Positions 1 to 9,842 of a stretch of 64,000 nucleotides of DNA are shown piece after piece (positions within the stretch are counted from its first letter, which is position 1; every line of letters starts with the position of its first letter). Made by a program: the position numbers and the translations under genes. Origin of the DNA: Bathynomus jamesi (taxonomy: Eukaryota; Arthropoda; Malacostraca; Isopoda; Cirolanidae); the NCBI GenBank assembly GCA_023014485.1, contig JAJOZX010000484.1, positions 671,001 to 735,000 on the forward strand, in the 5' to 3' direction. The notes under the pieces were generated by a model. The model did not search any database, had not been told where the DNA came from, and saw only the letters and a list, made by a program, of their open reading frames with translations.

Positions 1-1
1 T

Positions 2-145
2 GATGAGGTTCGTAGTGAGGTTGTGGCTAGTGCCCTGCGTGAGTTTTTAGCAGACTTTAGAGACGAGTATCATCTGTTAAATAAAAAGGAAAAATATGGT
101 CATATGTTTCTCTCAAATAGTGCACCGGAGTGTGAAGACGTTTAG
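2..145 (+). CDS. Partial ORF at window edge, unknown product
   Basis: An open frame enters from the left edge and ends at a TAG at 143-145, giving 47 residues rich in charged amino acids (ending SNSAPECEDV). No domain is recognised. It is followed closely by further short same-strand frames (189-655), a gene density unlike the rest of this repeat-rich region and more like a virus-like or Polinton-like segment continuing leftwards. That origin is inference; the fragment could equally be a chance frame. Confidence 0.3.
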   Translation, partial: DEVRSEVVASALREFLADFRDEYHLLNKKEKYGHMFLSNSAPECEDV

Positions 146-188
146 TTTGTGGAAATGGTGAGTGGTAAAACAATAAAACCGTTATAAA

Positions 189-655
189 ATGTGCCTAGTT
201 CATGAAATTTACCCTGACGGGAACTGTCTGGTGCGTATTCAGGGAGTGTTAAAACATTAAAACCGAAATTTATATAACGAGCAGTTGTCGTAACGATTTA
301 GAAGATTATTTCAATTACCGCTATGTGAAGATGAGTTCACGATTGAAAAGCTCGGGTCGGTAGAAATAAACCCTCGATTGGAAAGGCGTGTTTATAAACT
401 TGTGTTTAATAATGTGGCTAACGATGAACTCTTTGTGCGTGCTTTTGATTGTATTCTAGACGTATTTAAAGATAACTTACCAACCGGTTGTAAAGTGGAA
501 CAAAAATAGTACTGAACGATATGAAAGCCCTTCATATCGAGTACAGGTTTCCCTATACTTTAAGCGGTGAAATATTATTAAACCGCGTATACTGCGTAAT
601 GCAGAGCAATAATGATGTAATTGTAGACTCGTTAAGTGCGAGTTTAGTATTTTGA
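189..655 (+). pseudogene. Cluster of short intronless frames, possible decayed viral-type genes
   Basis: Three same-strand frames follow each other: 189-260 (23 aa from ATG, containing YPDGNCLVRI, which faintly recalls the D-G-N-C-L motif of OTU proteases), 294-509 (71 codons opening directly after a TAA, no ATG, ending in a coherent mixed hydrophobic/charged segment), and 521-655 (44 aa from ATG). The middle frame without a start suggests a frameshifted gene. I recognise no family. The compact, intronless, co-directional arrangement fits viral or Polinton-type coding, but nothing here proves it. Confidence 0.25.
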
Positions 656-1160
656 AAAAAAAGTGAAATGTATTTATATATTTAACATGTTTGTGTGTGT
701 GTGTGTGTATATATTTCTGCTATATTGATGGCTATATATTTCTTATTTGCGCGGTAGAAGATAGTGTATGTATTTATTTATTTAGTTGTGTGTATATATT
801 TCTGCTATGTTGATGGTTATATTATTTCTTAGTTTTGTTTTTTGATCATTCCAATGTATATTTATTTTCTATATATCTCCATAATTGGGATATATATATA
901 TATATATAATATATTATATATATATTTCTCCTGAACTGTTATATTGACGGATATATTTTTTGATTATATGCATATTCCTCGTTCATATTTCTTAAACTAT
1001 TATTATTTTTAATTGATCATTCAAATGTATATTTATTTTCTATATATTTATAATAAACAGAATGATGCAATGTTGTTTTATTTAATTCTTTTGGTTGTAA
1101 ACAATTATACCAAATGGCATGTTACGCCTTCTAAACTTACTAGCGGAATTCTAAGCCAAC
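656..1160. other. AT-rich DNA without genes
   Basis: Very AT-rich sequence with a (GT)n tract near 690-710 and TA-rich runs near 890-925. Two stretches (about 785-870 and 965-1060) resemble each other, both containing 'tgatcattc' followed by 'aatgtatatttattttctatat', so this may be an old tandem duplication. No coding potential. Confidence 0.5.
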
Positions 1161-1194
1161 TTTTAAGAATTAATTAAATAAATGACACAATCTG

Positions 1195-1405
1195 GCAACC
1201 TAATAATGTATACCTGAACAATTAAAATGGTATCTGGCAACTCTCCATAATAATGTATACCTGAACAATTAAAATGAAAAGTGGTATCTGGCAACTCTCC
1301 ATAATAATGTATACCTGAACAATTAAAATAAAAAAAGTGGTATCTGACAACTCTCCATAATAATGTATACCTGAACAATTAAAATAAAAGTGGTATCTGA
1401 GAACT
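1195..1405. repeat. Tandem repeat, about 60-bp unit, 3-4 copies
   Basis: The unit reads 'ggtatctggcaactc', then 'ccataataatgtatacctga', then 'acaattaaaat'; it repeats at about 1195-1405 with small changes. Two more diverged units lie at 4318-4400, just before a promoter-like module, so the unit probably belongs to a dispersed element. Apparent ORFs across it on the minus strand are only repeat translations. Confidence 0.75.
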
Positions 1406-1543
1406 CAACCTGAACAAGCCATTTACGTATAAAAAAGTGACTCCTGCTACTACCTGGGGATATCTCTACGCCTGCGTACTCAGTTGAGCGGTGCAAGCCG
1501 TGGATTTCAGATGTGTATTCTCTAGCGTAGAAGAAAAATAGTG

Positions 1544-1790
1544 TGTCGGACACAATGTGGAAGGTGTACACTGCTTACACGAGATAAGTGTACGCATGGT
1601 GTGAATGAACTCTGAAGCTATTCTTTTTCATCACACTTCACAACAATTTTGGAAAGAGCTTCTGCGTTGTCGGACACAATGAGGGAGGTGTACACTGAGT
1701 ACACGTGATAAGTGTACGGATGGTGTGAATGAACTCTGAAGCTGTTCTTTTTCATTAAACTTCCACAACAATTTTGGAAAATTCGGGGAG
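1544..1790. repeat. Tandem duplication, about 124-bp unit, 2 copies
   Basis: 'tgtcggacacaat' begins both copies, at 1544 and 1668, and each runs through 'gtgtgaatgaactctgaagc' to 'caacaattttgg'. The copies differ at scattered bases. No function is evident. Confidence 0.75.
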
Positions 1791-2084
1791 TTAATTATTA
1801 TTATTACTACATAGAAAAATTTGTCTTTGTGCATATCACCCTATATATATATATATATATATATAGTGTATGTGTGTGTGTGTGTGTGTGTGCGCGTGTG
1901 CGTGATCCTCACTTTCTCTGACAAAAATCTGTGTTTGTGTGTGGGGCAAGGTTTGGTTTATCCATTTTCTTGAACTGATCCACAGAGCAGATGTTCACAT
2001 CTTCTGAAAACTGCATGTTCCACGCGTCACAGATCTTATAGACAATGCAGGTCCTGTATATGAGCTTGAATTATCTCGATGAAA

Positions 2085-3290
2085 TTATGATGTGAAATAG
2101 TGAGCAATCATTCCCTGACGAGATGTATTTCTGAATGCACGTTAAACTGTAAGTCTAATGCGGGGAACAAATCGGCGAGAAAGAGTTAATTATTATTACT
2201 ATTACTACATAGAAAAATCTACATTGTGCATTACCATGTTTTGCAGCAACACTATTCTCGGATCAATAATCACTAATGTAATCGAGAGGATTTTCTAATA
2301 AAGAAATTATAAATATATTTATTCCTTTAATTATATATTTTAAAAAAGAAAAGAGTAATCGGTTTCCACGTTAAACTGTAGGTCTAATGCGGGTGAAAAG
2401 CTTGACCATTGCAATTCGGCTAAAAGGAAGAAAGTGAAAGGTGTGTGATGATATTTTTTCTGTTTCTGATTGAGTTTCAACTTTGTTTAATTAATGTATT
2501 CGGTTTGACTTCTCGCGTAGGCGTGTGGAAAAATTGTATTTAGTTATTGAATTTCAATTCGTTTAACTGTGGGTCTAAGGCGGAGTGAAAAGCTTAATCA
2601 TTGCAAATCTGTAAAAAGGAGTTAATTATTATTGTTACTACATAGAAAAATTTGTCTTTGTACATATCTCATTTTGCGATCATACTATTCCCGGATCAAT
2701 AATCACTAATGTAATCGACTAGTCAGTAAAGGACCAAAAACTGAAAATAAGATGGGAAGAAATGATCCTGTTATTTTAAATGTTGAAATTATGATGTGAA
2801 AGAGTGAGCAATGATTCCCTGACAAGATGTATTTCTGATTCGGTTTCCACGTTAAACTGTAGGTCTAAGGTCGGAGTGAAAAGCTTAACCATTGTCAAAA
2901 TGAACAAATCAGCGAGCTGATGTGAAAGAGTGAGCAATGATTCCCTGACGAGATGTATTTCTGATTCGGTTTCCACGTTAAACTGTGGTCTAAGGCCGGA
3001 GTGAAAAGCTTAACCATTGTCAAAATGAACAAATCAGCGAGATGATGTGAAAGAGTGAGCAATCATTCCCTGACGAGATGTATTTCTTATTCGGTTTCCA
3101 CATTAAACTGTAGGTCTAATGCGGGGTGAAAAGCTTAACCATTGCCAACATGAACAAATCAGCGAGATGATGTGAAAGAGTGAGCAATCATTCCCTGACG
3201 AGATGTATTTCTGATTCGGTTTCCACATTAAACTTTAGGTCTAATGCGGGATGAAAAGCTTAATCTTTGCAATTCGGCGAGGAGTTAATT
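2085..3290. repeat. Minisatellite of about 124-bp units, likely SINE-derived
   Basis: Four consecutive copies run from about 2793 to 3280 (starts near 2793, 2920, 3044 and 3168). Each contains 'gatgtgaaagagtgagcaat', 'ccctgacgagatgtatttct' and 'cggtttccacgttaaactgt'. Degenerate copies lie at 2085-2200, 2350-2400 and 2560-2680. The segment around 'ttaaactgtaggtctaa' also occurs, reverse-complemented, in the tRNA-like SINE at 8270-8530, so the array probably arose from the body of that SINE (inference). Confidence 0.75.
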
Positions 3291-3299
3291 ATAATTATT

Positions 3300-3793
3300 A
3301 CTACATAGAAAATTTGTGTGTGTGTGTGTGTGTGTGTTAATTTTGAAAAATGTTTAATAATAATAATATACCTTTCCATTTTTTATTCATACATTTCACT
3401 AAACTAAGAAGATGATGCCATAAATACTTGCAAGTATAGAGAAATAATCAACGCATTTAATAAAAACATTTTTTTTTATGTACAAGACAAACGCACGGAA
3501 AGCTAGAAGAGGTGGAATTGAGTCTTTGAGAGAGAGAAAGTTCGAACCAAATTCCTTCGCGTCCGATCGTACCTTTCAAAAAGGCCTCGGGGTAAACAGG
3601 TGTGATTCTTTGGCGTTTCTGCTCCACTCACTCCTCGTGAAAGAAAGTAAATAAAACGGCGTTTAATAATTAATTTCTTATATTGTTAATATTGGTTTTA
3701 ATAATTGATTCTCTTAAAAGGAGAAAATTCATTTGCTTTAAATTAATATACTTTTGACATTTTTTCTGATTTTCATTCACATAATATGTACAG

Positions 3794-3835
<42 letters not shown>

Positions 3836-3944
3836 TGTAGATTTGAGAATATGTTAATGGAACGAATTCTTTTGCTAAGCCAATTGTTTAGTGATTTTTT
3901 TTAATGTTAATATTGTTTTAATTCACTTTAAGGTGAAATCCGTT

Positions 3945-3997
<53 letters not shown>

Positions 3998-4083
3998 AAA
4001 TGATAAAATTAAATAGACACGGTTATTATGATTCTTTCTATAAGGAATGACAAAATTAAATAGACCAAGTTAATATGATTCTT

Positions 4084-4114
<31 letters not shown>

Positions 4115-4127
4115 AGGAGAAAGTTGT

Positions 4128-4174
<47 letters not shown>

Positions 4175-4310
4175 TTCGTCTGGACTACTATTTTGACGAT
4201 TGTACGTATTATACTATTTTTTGGACAGTAGAAGGCAAATTCTATTTATTTAATTAATAATCATTTTCTTATTGTCAATTTCGATTTTCAAGAGAAAGTC
4301 TGTATGCTTT
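3300..4310. repeat. Gene-free AT-rich stretch with long (GT)n and (TA)n microsatellites
   Basis: Contains (GT)n at about 3317-3336, 3796-3838 and 4132-4172, and (TA)n at about 3951-3995 and 4085-4109. A segment 'aaattaaatagac' is duplicated around the (TA)n at 4003-4080. No coding sequence is seen. Confidence 0.8.
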
Positions 4311-4317
4311 GGTAACG

Positions 4318-4475
4318 AATTAAAATGGTATCTAGCAACTCACCCTAATAATGTATACCTGTACAATTAAAATAAAAAATGGTATCTGGCAACTCAACCA
4401 TCATCTATATAAGACTCGCTTGGCTTCGGAGCTGGTAGTTTGATGCGAACTTCGGCCGAATAAAGAACTCTCTCC
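4318..4475 (+). promoter_or_regulatory. LTR-like promoter and polyadenylation module
   Basis: After two diverged 60-bp units comes TATATAAG (about 4416-4423), a GC-richer stretch of about 45 bp, then AATAAAG at about 4460. TATA box, short transcript and AATAAA in so short a space is typical of the U3-R boundary of LTR retrotransposons. No matching second LTR, primer-binding site or gag-pol is visible here, so this would be a solo or fragmentary LTR (inference). A comparable module occurs in every unit of the 15-20 kb array. Confidence 0.35.
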
Positions 4476-4674
4476 TTCCCTTCTTAGGTTAAAACTTAGC
4501 TTAGTTTCCCTTTGGGGGTTTAGGACATCCCACCTTGTCCCCCCAAAGTCCTCCTCCGTCTATCCTTTCACTCTTAGGCTAAGGCAACCCCTTTGGGGGA
4601 GGTCATCCTTCCTTCTCCCCCGGAAGATCCCTCCCCTCTCCCCCCTTCAGGTGTACCTCTCTCCCCTTGGTTCC

Positions 4675-5100
4675 TTCTAAGCCAACTGGCTGATTAGGAG
4701 TATATAAGAGGACGGCGGGTCAGCTGAAGCGTTATTATGCACTTGGCTCCTGCCAGGTGAACACCTCTCTTCCTTTCACTCCTTCTCCTGTCTTTCTCTT
4801 GGGGGATAACGCCGCCTCCACGTTTCATGACCCCTCTCTGCACCTGCAGCATCCCCCACCCCCCCATTTCCAACATTGAGTTGTTGCATACACCCAACCC
4901 CCTTTGCAACCCCCATCCCTCTTTGCAACCGCCACCCCCTTTGCATCCCCCTTTGCAACCCCACCCCCTTTGCAACACCAACCCCCTTTGCAACCCCTAC
5001 CCCCTTTTGCAACATTGAAAATGATCTCTTGCAGCATTGCAACATTCCTGCACTCTACCTTTTTGAGGCTATACTACTGGTGTCTTATAAGTCCGGTCTG
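4675..5100 (+). repeat. Dispersed repeat with TTTGCAACCCC minisatellite, copy 1
   Basis: Starts with 'gccaactggctgattaggag' and a TATATAAG-like box (4701-4708), continues through a pyrimidine-rich part, then a minisatellite of units like 'cccctttgcaacc' (about 4895-5015). The same order occurs reverse-complemented at 38340-38760, so this is an interspersed family. Several overlapping ORFs here on both strands are translations of the minisatellite and are not genes. Confidence 0.65.
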
Positions 5101-5284
5101 ATGGGAAAATTTATTTTAAATTAAATTTACAAAAGTAATATATTAGAACTAAAATAAATGTTCAAATTGATTTCTTGTTTTGGAACCTTTTTTTTCTGGC
5201 ACGTAAAATAACACAATGGCTAATGGGGAAGTGAGTTACGCTCCTCAGGAAAACATTTGTTTTAGTTCTAACTAGCGGAGCGAC

Positions 5285-5850
5285 CTGACGTTGCCGGGGT
5301 GGATGTTGAACGCTATATATATATATATATATATGCCCGGTTAGGTAAACTGAATGCCCTGTTAGGTTAAGTGAATGCCCAGTTAGGTCAACTGAATGCC
5401 CGATTAGGTTAATTAAATGGCCGGTTAGGTCAACTGAATGCTCGATTAGATTAATTGAATACCCGGGTACGTTAATTGAATGCCCGGTTAGGTTAATTGT
5501 ACACCCTTGACGATTTGTTAGGTTAAGTCATGATATTTTCGTTAAAGCCAACGAAAATATCACGACTTAACCTAACCAATCGTCAAGGGCGTACAGATGA
5601 CCTAACCTGGCATTCAATGAACCTTACCGGGTATTCAATAATTTTACCATAGGTTTCGTAATGATCTTGATGACGTCATTTAATGTTTTAAAATTAATTA
5701 TTTAATTTATTAACACCCACGTGCACAACCTCGGGACCTAATCAATATGTGTGTGAAGTTTCATGTTTGTAACTGCTTCCATTTTGGAGTTATGGCTGAT
5801 GGCTGGAACACACACACACACACGTCTTTTTATTATTATTATTATTATAG
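5285..5850. repeat. TTAGGTTAA-type minisatellite with hairpin, within a dispersed repeat
   Basis: From 5336 to 5510 about eight units of the form 'gaatgcccggttaggttaat' (22-24 bp) follow each other. At 5521-5590 an inverted repeat pairs 'gttaggttaagtcatgatat' with its complement around a 6-base loop. The core 'cgacttaacctaaccaatcg' recurs in the MITE at 35196-35441. The 3' part ends with (AC)n and (ATT)n tracts. The TTAGGTTA pattern superficially recalls arthropod telomeric TTAGG but the array is not a pure (TTAGG)n. Confidence 0.6.
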
Positions 5851-6668
5851 ATAAACAATAGACTGGTACAAATTTATAACCGAAAGACTTCCGAAAATGA
5901 ACAATTTTTGATAAAGAAAAGGGGAAAATTGGTTTTGTAGGCCTAGGGGGTCCGAAATGTTCATAAAATGGAAAATAATTGCTATTTTCTTACTTACAGC
6001 GACAGGCATAATGATATTAGGATACCTAATAGAAATTTTGTAATATTTTAAAGTGGGGAAAATAAATAATTTTCTAAAAATGATCTTCAACTATAAAAGC
6101 GCATCTAATCAGATAACTTAATTAACATATTTCTATGACAACTAAAAAATATAATGATAAGTCAATATCCTATCAAATTGTTTGTGTATACGTAAAATTA
6201 TTTGTACAGAAGCCACAGTAATAAAACGCACAAAAGTCACGGTAAATAATTTCGAGTGTGGCTCGTTTAACTTTAAACTCGTTTATTTAAATTGCCCGTT
6301 TTAATTATATAATTTTTGTATTGAATCGATAAAGAAATCTTTTGTGAATCGAAAAATCTTTTGTGAATCGAATGATATTAAATGTTTAGTAAATATTGAC
6401 TTATTTTGTGCCAAAATTATGATTAAAAATGAAAAATTAAAAAAATGCGTGTACAGGCATGGGAAGAACTGTACCCCTAAAAGGGGGGAAGGAATTATGT
6501 TAGGGAATTTTTTTTTAGCATGGGCACTGCACAACGCCCCCCCACCTCCAATAGAAGAAGAAGAGAGCGAAAAATCAAGGTCCAGGGTTTTGGAGATGTT
6601 TAGATAGACAAGGAGAAAGATGGATTGAGGAAGATTGTTCCAGAGTTGACTGGTTGAGTAGATGAAAG
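5851..6668. other. Unassigned AT-rich DNA
   Basis: No recognisable gene or repeat boundary. A short direct duplication 'atcttttgtgaatcga' occurs near 6336-6372. ORFs of 77-87 aa in this stretch lack any family resemblance. Confidence 0.4.
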
Positions 6669-6870
6669 ATTGAAAATACCGATTAACTTTTGCATTAGAG
6701 AATTGGACAGAAAGGGAATGAGAAAGTGTCGAAAGTCTGGTGCTGCGTGTACCTGTTCTGCTCTCCTGTCACTCCGTGACCGCTTGACTTTACCAGACTT
6801 TCGACACATTCTCGTTCCTTTTCTGTCCAAATCCTCTAACGCGAGGGTTAATTGGCATTTTCAATCGCTT
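6669..6870. repeat. Imperfect inverted repeat (foldback), about 75-bp arms
   Basis: The left arm (about 6669-6742, starting 'gattgaaaataccgattaac') pairs with the right arm (about 6793-6868, ending 'aattggcattttcaatc'); both contain a complementary 'gaaagtgtcgaaagtctgg' segment. The loop is about 50 bp. This is the form of a small foldback or MITE-type insertion. Confidence 0.65.
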
Positions 6871-7084
6871 CTTCTACGGGAGGGGTGTTTTTTCAGGCAT
6901 TGGCCCTTGTCCCCTCCTTCCTGCATAAAAAAAACTTATAATCAGTTTGAAAAACTCGTCTAGCAAACAGGCAAATCTTTTATGTGTGCGTAATAAACCT
7001 TAAAAACAACGTGACAAAAATAACACAAAAAACATTTGGCGTTAAAAATTCAAAGTTAAAACAACAACAAAATATTTAGCGGCA

Positions 7085-8990
7085 GCTTTTACAGACACTT
7101 ACTACCGAAAATACATGCCACAAACAAATCCAAACTCATTTTTCTTTCATCCAATCCTACCATACGATATATCATTTACAGTACAATAAAAAATCTAAAA
7201 AATAAAGATTCTGACATCAATACGATCTCGGTAAAAATATACAAATTAGTACCCGATGAAACTGCAATACTACTAAACTAATGAATGAATCACTATCACT
7301 ATGTATGTTCCCTGACAGTCAAAGGAAGCCAGAGTATGCACACTATTTAAGTCGGGAAACCCAAACAGTGTCACCATCCAATTATCGCCCCCATTTTAGT
7401 ATTGCCAACTTTAAGTAAAGTATTTGAAAAAAATCGTGCAAAGTAAACTTACAGAATTCTTAATCAAATACGATATTTTAACTAGAACTCAATTTGGGTT
7501 TAGAGGTGGACATACAACGGAAGATACCATATACATGCTATTGGAAAATGTGTATCAGAACTTAAACAACAAAACAAAAAAAAATACCGCCTTCATCTTC
7601 GACTTGTCAAACGCATTTAATACACTTTCTCATGAAGTCTTATTAAATAAACTTCGCATAGCCTATATGCAATAAGAGGAACTATCCTCGATTGGTTTAA
7701 ATCATATCTGTCAAATCGCCGTCAGTACATCAGATTAAAAAACAATTTATCCGACAAGGTGATGCTAATTAGTGGAGTCTCACAAGGGTCTGTCCTTGAA
7801 CCATTACTATTTCTAATCAACGATTTTCATCTTTCTACCACATTAAATTGCGTACAATACGCAGATGATACCACAGTTCTTTCCATCATAACGCAAACTT
7901 TCTGATTAATGAGACGAACAGGCAATTAGAAAATGTGTATAAATGTATGTGTGCTAATAAACTTTTAGTGAACCTAACAAAGTTATCTTATATGATTATT
8001 ACCACAAAACATGTGAATACAAATTGTCAAATAAAAATTTGGAATACTATTCTTGCAAGGGTGAATGAGATTAGAGTACTTGGGATTAATTTAGACGAAA
8101 AACTAAATTTCAAAAGTCATTTACAACATATCAAGATTTTCTTCATATTATTTAAACTAAAAAAGACCCTTCCTATATTATTCTTTCATCTAGCCACATT
8201 TGTTATTTGTTTTGAAGAAGGAACCTTGGTTTAACCTTGGTTTAGCTTCGGACAGAATTGTTCATTCTGATGAAGATCACGTTTGTCACTCCACCTTAGA
8301 CCTACAGTTTAAGGTGAAATCCGAACCACGCCCCACCAGTAGCCCAGCGTTTTAACCATTAGGTTATCCAGGGTACCCATTTATCTACCAACCAGTTTCT
8401 TTTATTGTGTGGAAGGCTGAACAGCTGGGTTTTGCTGCGCGCCGACTGCTGTCACCGGGTCTTGATCCCAGGGCCGATGGATTCGTAGTTAGCGACGCTA
8501 ACCACTACACCACCAGAGGTGTATTATGTTGCATTAGAGTATGGGGTAACTCAAAGAAATATGTAAAACATCCTTTGGAAGTAATTCATAAAAAATATCT
8601 GCTAACTCTCTCGAATAATGACAGACAAAGTCGCACTTCCCCCAATGTTTAAAGTGCTAAATATTTTAAAACTACAGTAAATGACTTATACAGATTCAAT
8701 GTTGCTGTCAATATGTTGAAAGTTATCAGCAAAAATCGACATACATCACCCATTCAAAGAGCAATCACCCCCCCCCCCATCAGATACACCATCATTATAA
8801 CACTAGACTGCCCAGTAATTTTATACACAAACCTAACTGTGCAATAGAAATTGCAGGAAATGCACTCCCTTTCAAAGCAGATGTATGGAATGCAACTCCT
8901 ATGCCTGTCAGGCAGGCTTCATCACTAAATGTATTTCGCAAATCACTAAAAAACACTTCATTAGTTCCTATTGATGTATAAGTTCACTAC
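7085..8990 (+). mobile_element. Decayed Jockey/CR1-type LINE, reverse transcriptase part
   Basis: The longest open part (7424-7675) encodes FGFRGGHTTED and a conserved 'DLSNAFNTLSHEVLLNKL' block. Further pieces in shifted frames carry GVSQGSVL (about 7770-7800), YADDTTVL (about 7857-7880) and a C-terminal IRVLGINLDEKLNF (about 8070). After an inserted SINE, more C-terminal sequence follows to about 8985 (ATPMPVRQ-like segment, 'NVFRKSLKN'). Upstream frames from about 7085 fit the linker before the RT. Many stops and frameshifts mean it is dead. The 5' end with the endonuclease is missing. Confidence 0.8.
8270..8535 (-). mobile_element. tRNA-derived SINE sequence inserted in the LINE
   Basis: Read on the minus strand, two tRNA-like heads are seen: one with TGGTGTAGTGGTTAGCG (A-box-like, about 8495-8511), and one with GGATAACCTAATGGTTAAA (about 8354-8372) followed about 30 bases later by GTGGTTCGGATTTC (B-box-like). 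The second leads into the 'ttaaactgtaggtctaa' body also found in the 2.1-3.3 kb minisatellite. It interrupts the LINE C-terminus. Two heads suggest a composite or two adjacent insertions. Confidence 0.55.
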
Positions 8991-9159
8991 TGCCATTTTT
9001 ACCATCGTAACCAATTTTGTAATCAACTATTTAAAATGTGTTAATTTCATTAAGCACCTTTAATTTCTTATTTTTATATTAAGCAGTATTTATTTTCTAC
9101 TAAATATACAATAAATCATTTAATTTAAAATTATGTAACATTTTGTAAACTTTATATTG

Positions 9160-9194
<35 letters not shown>

Positions 9195-9769
9195 TTTGTT
9201 GTCACTATTACTGTTACTTGCCACTTTCACCTTTTTATGTAATAAATAAAAATAAATAAACTAAATGACATTAATTTTGCCTAAAAAGTCTCCATGCTTC
9301 CAAGGGCATATTCATATGAGAGTACTGTGAATATATTAATGTTATAACAAATATCTAAAAATTGTAAACCACTCTCGCTTGTATTTTTTTCTGAATAAAG
9401 TTTGGAATTTGAAAGTTTTGAATTTGAACTTGTACACTAGACTAGAATTTTCATGAAGACGTGGGAAATTCTTTCATCGATCAAGTGCCCTCAGGTGATG
9501 ACAGTATTTTCATCAAACTTCGATGCTTAGTGAAATACTTTTTGGGAAACTGATTTCTTGAAAATAATTAAATTATTTTATTAATCGGAGTGGGTGGCGA
9601 CATCTATTGGAGGAAATGTTAATTAAATACCATTTCAGTTTATTTTCATTAACCGAGTGTAATTACATGCATATCAATTTATGTCAATCAGGAACAACAT
9701 ACTAACAGCAACTTAAGTTTTAAGATTAAATACATTAGAAATATATTTACCTTACCTCAGTGAGATTCG
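8991..9769. other. Unassigned AT-rich DNA
   Basis: Contains an (ATT)n tract at about 9163-9195 and probably the 3' tail of the LINE. No gene, RNA or clear element boundary is seen. Confidence 0.4.
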
Positions 9770-9770
9770 A

Positions 9771-9842
9771 ACCGATGCCATTGAAGATTCGAATTTTGCG
9801 AGTTGCCACGTTACCACTTGGCTATGAGGTGTTAAGGTATAC
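9771..9842 (-). repeat. tRNA-like sequence (degenerate tRNA or SINE head)
   Basis: On the minus strand the ends ACCTCAT and CTGAGGT pair at six of seven positions, like an acceptor stem, with TAGCCAAGTGGTAACG as an A box and GGTTCGAATCTC as a B box. The anticodon loop would read CAAAATT, with A instead of the invariant U33, and the T stem pairs poorly. It is therefore more likely a tRNA-derived SINE head or pseudo-tRNA than a working tRNA. Confidence 0.4.

Noticed and set aside
189..260. OTU-type protease domain from the phrase YPDGNCLVRI
   Set aside because: Only five matching residues in a 23-aa frame, with no His or downstream motif.
5336..5640. Internal telomere array of TTAGG type
   Set aside because: Units are 22-24 bp with only one TTAGG-like motif each and vary in sequence.
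9771..9842. Functional tRNA gene on the minus strand
   Set aside because: The acceptor stem pairs, but U33 is missing and the T stem is poor.
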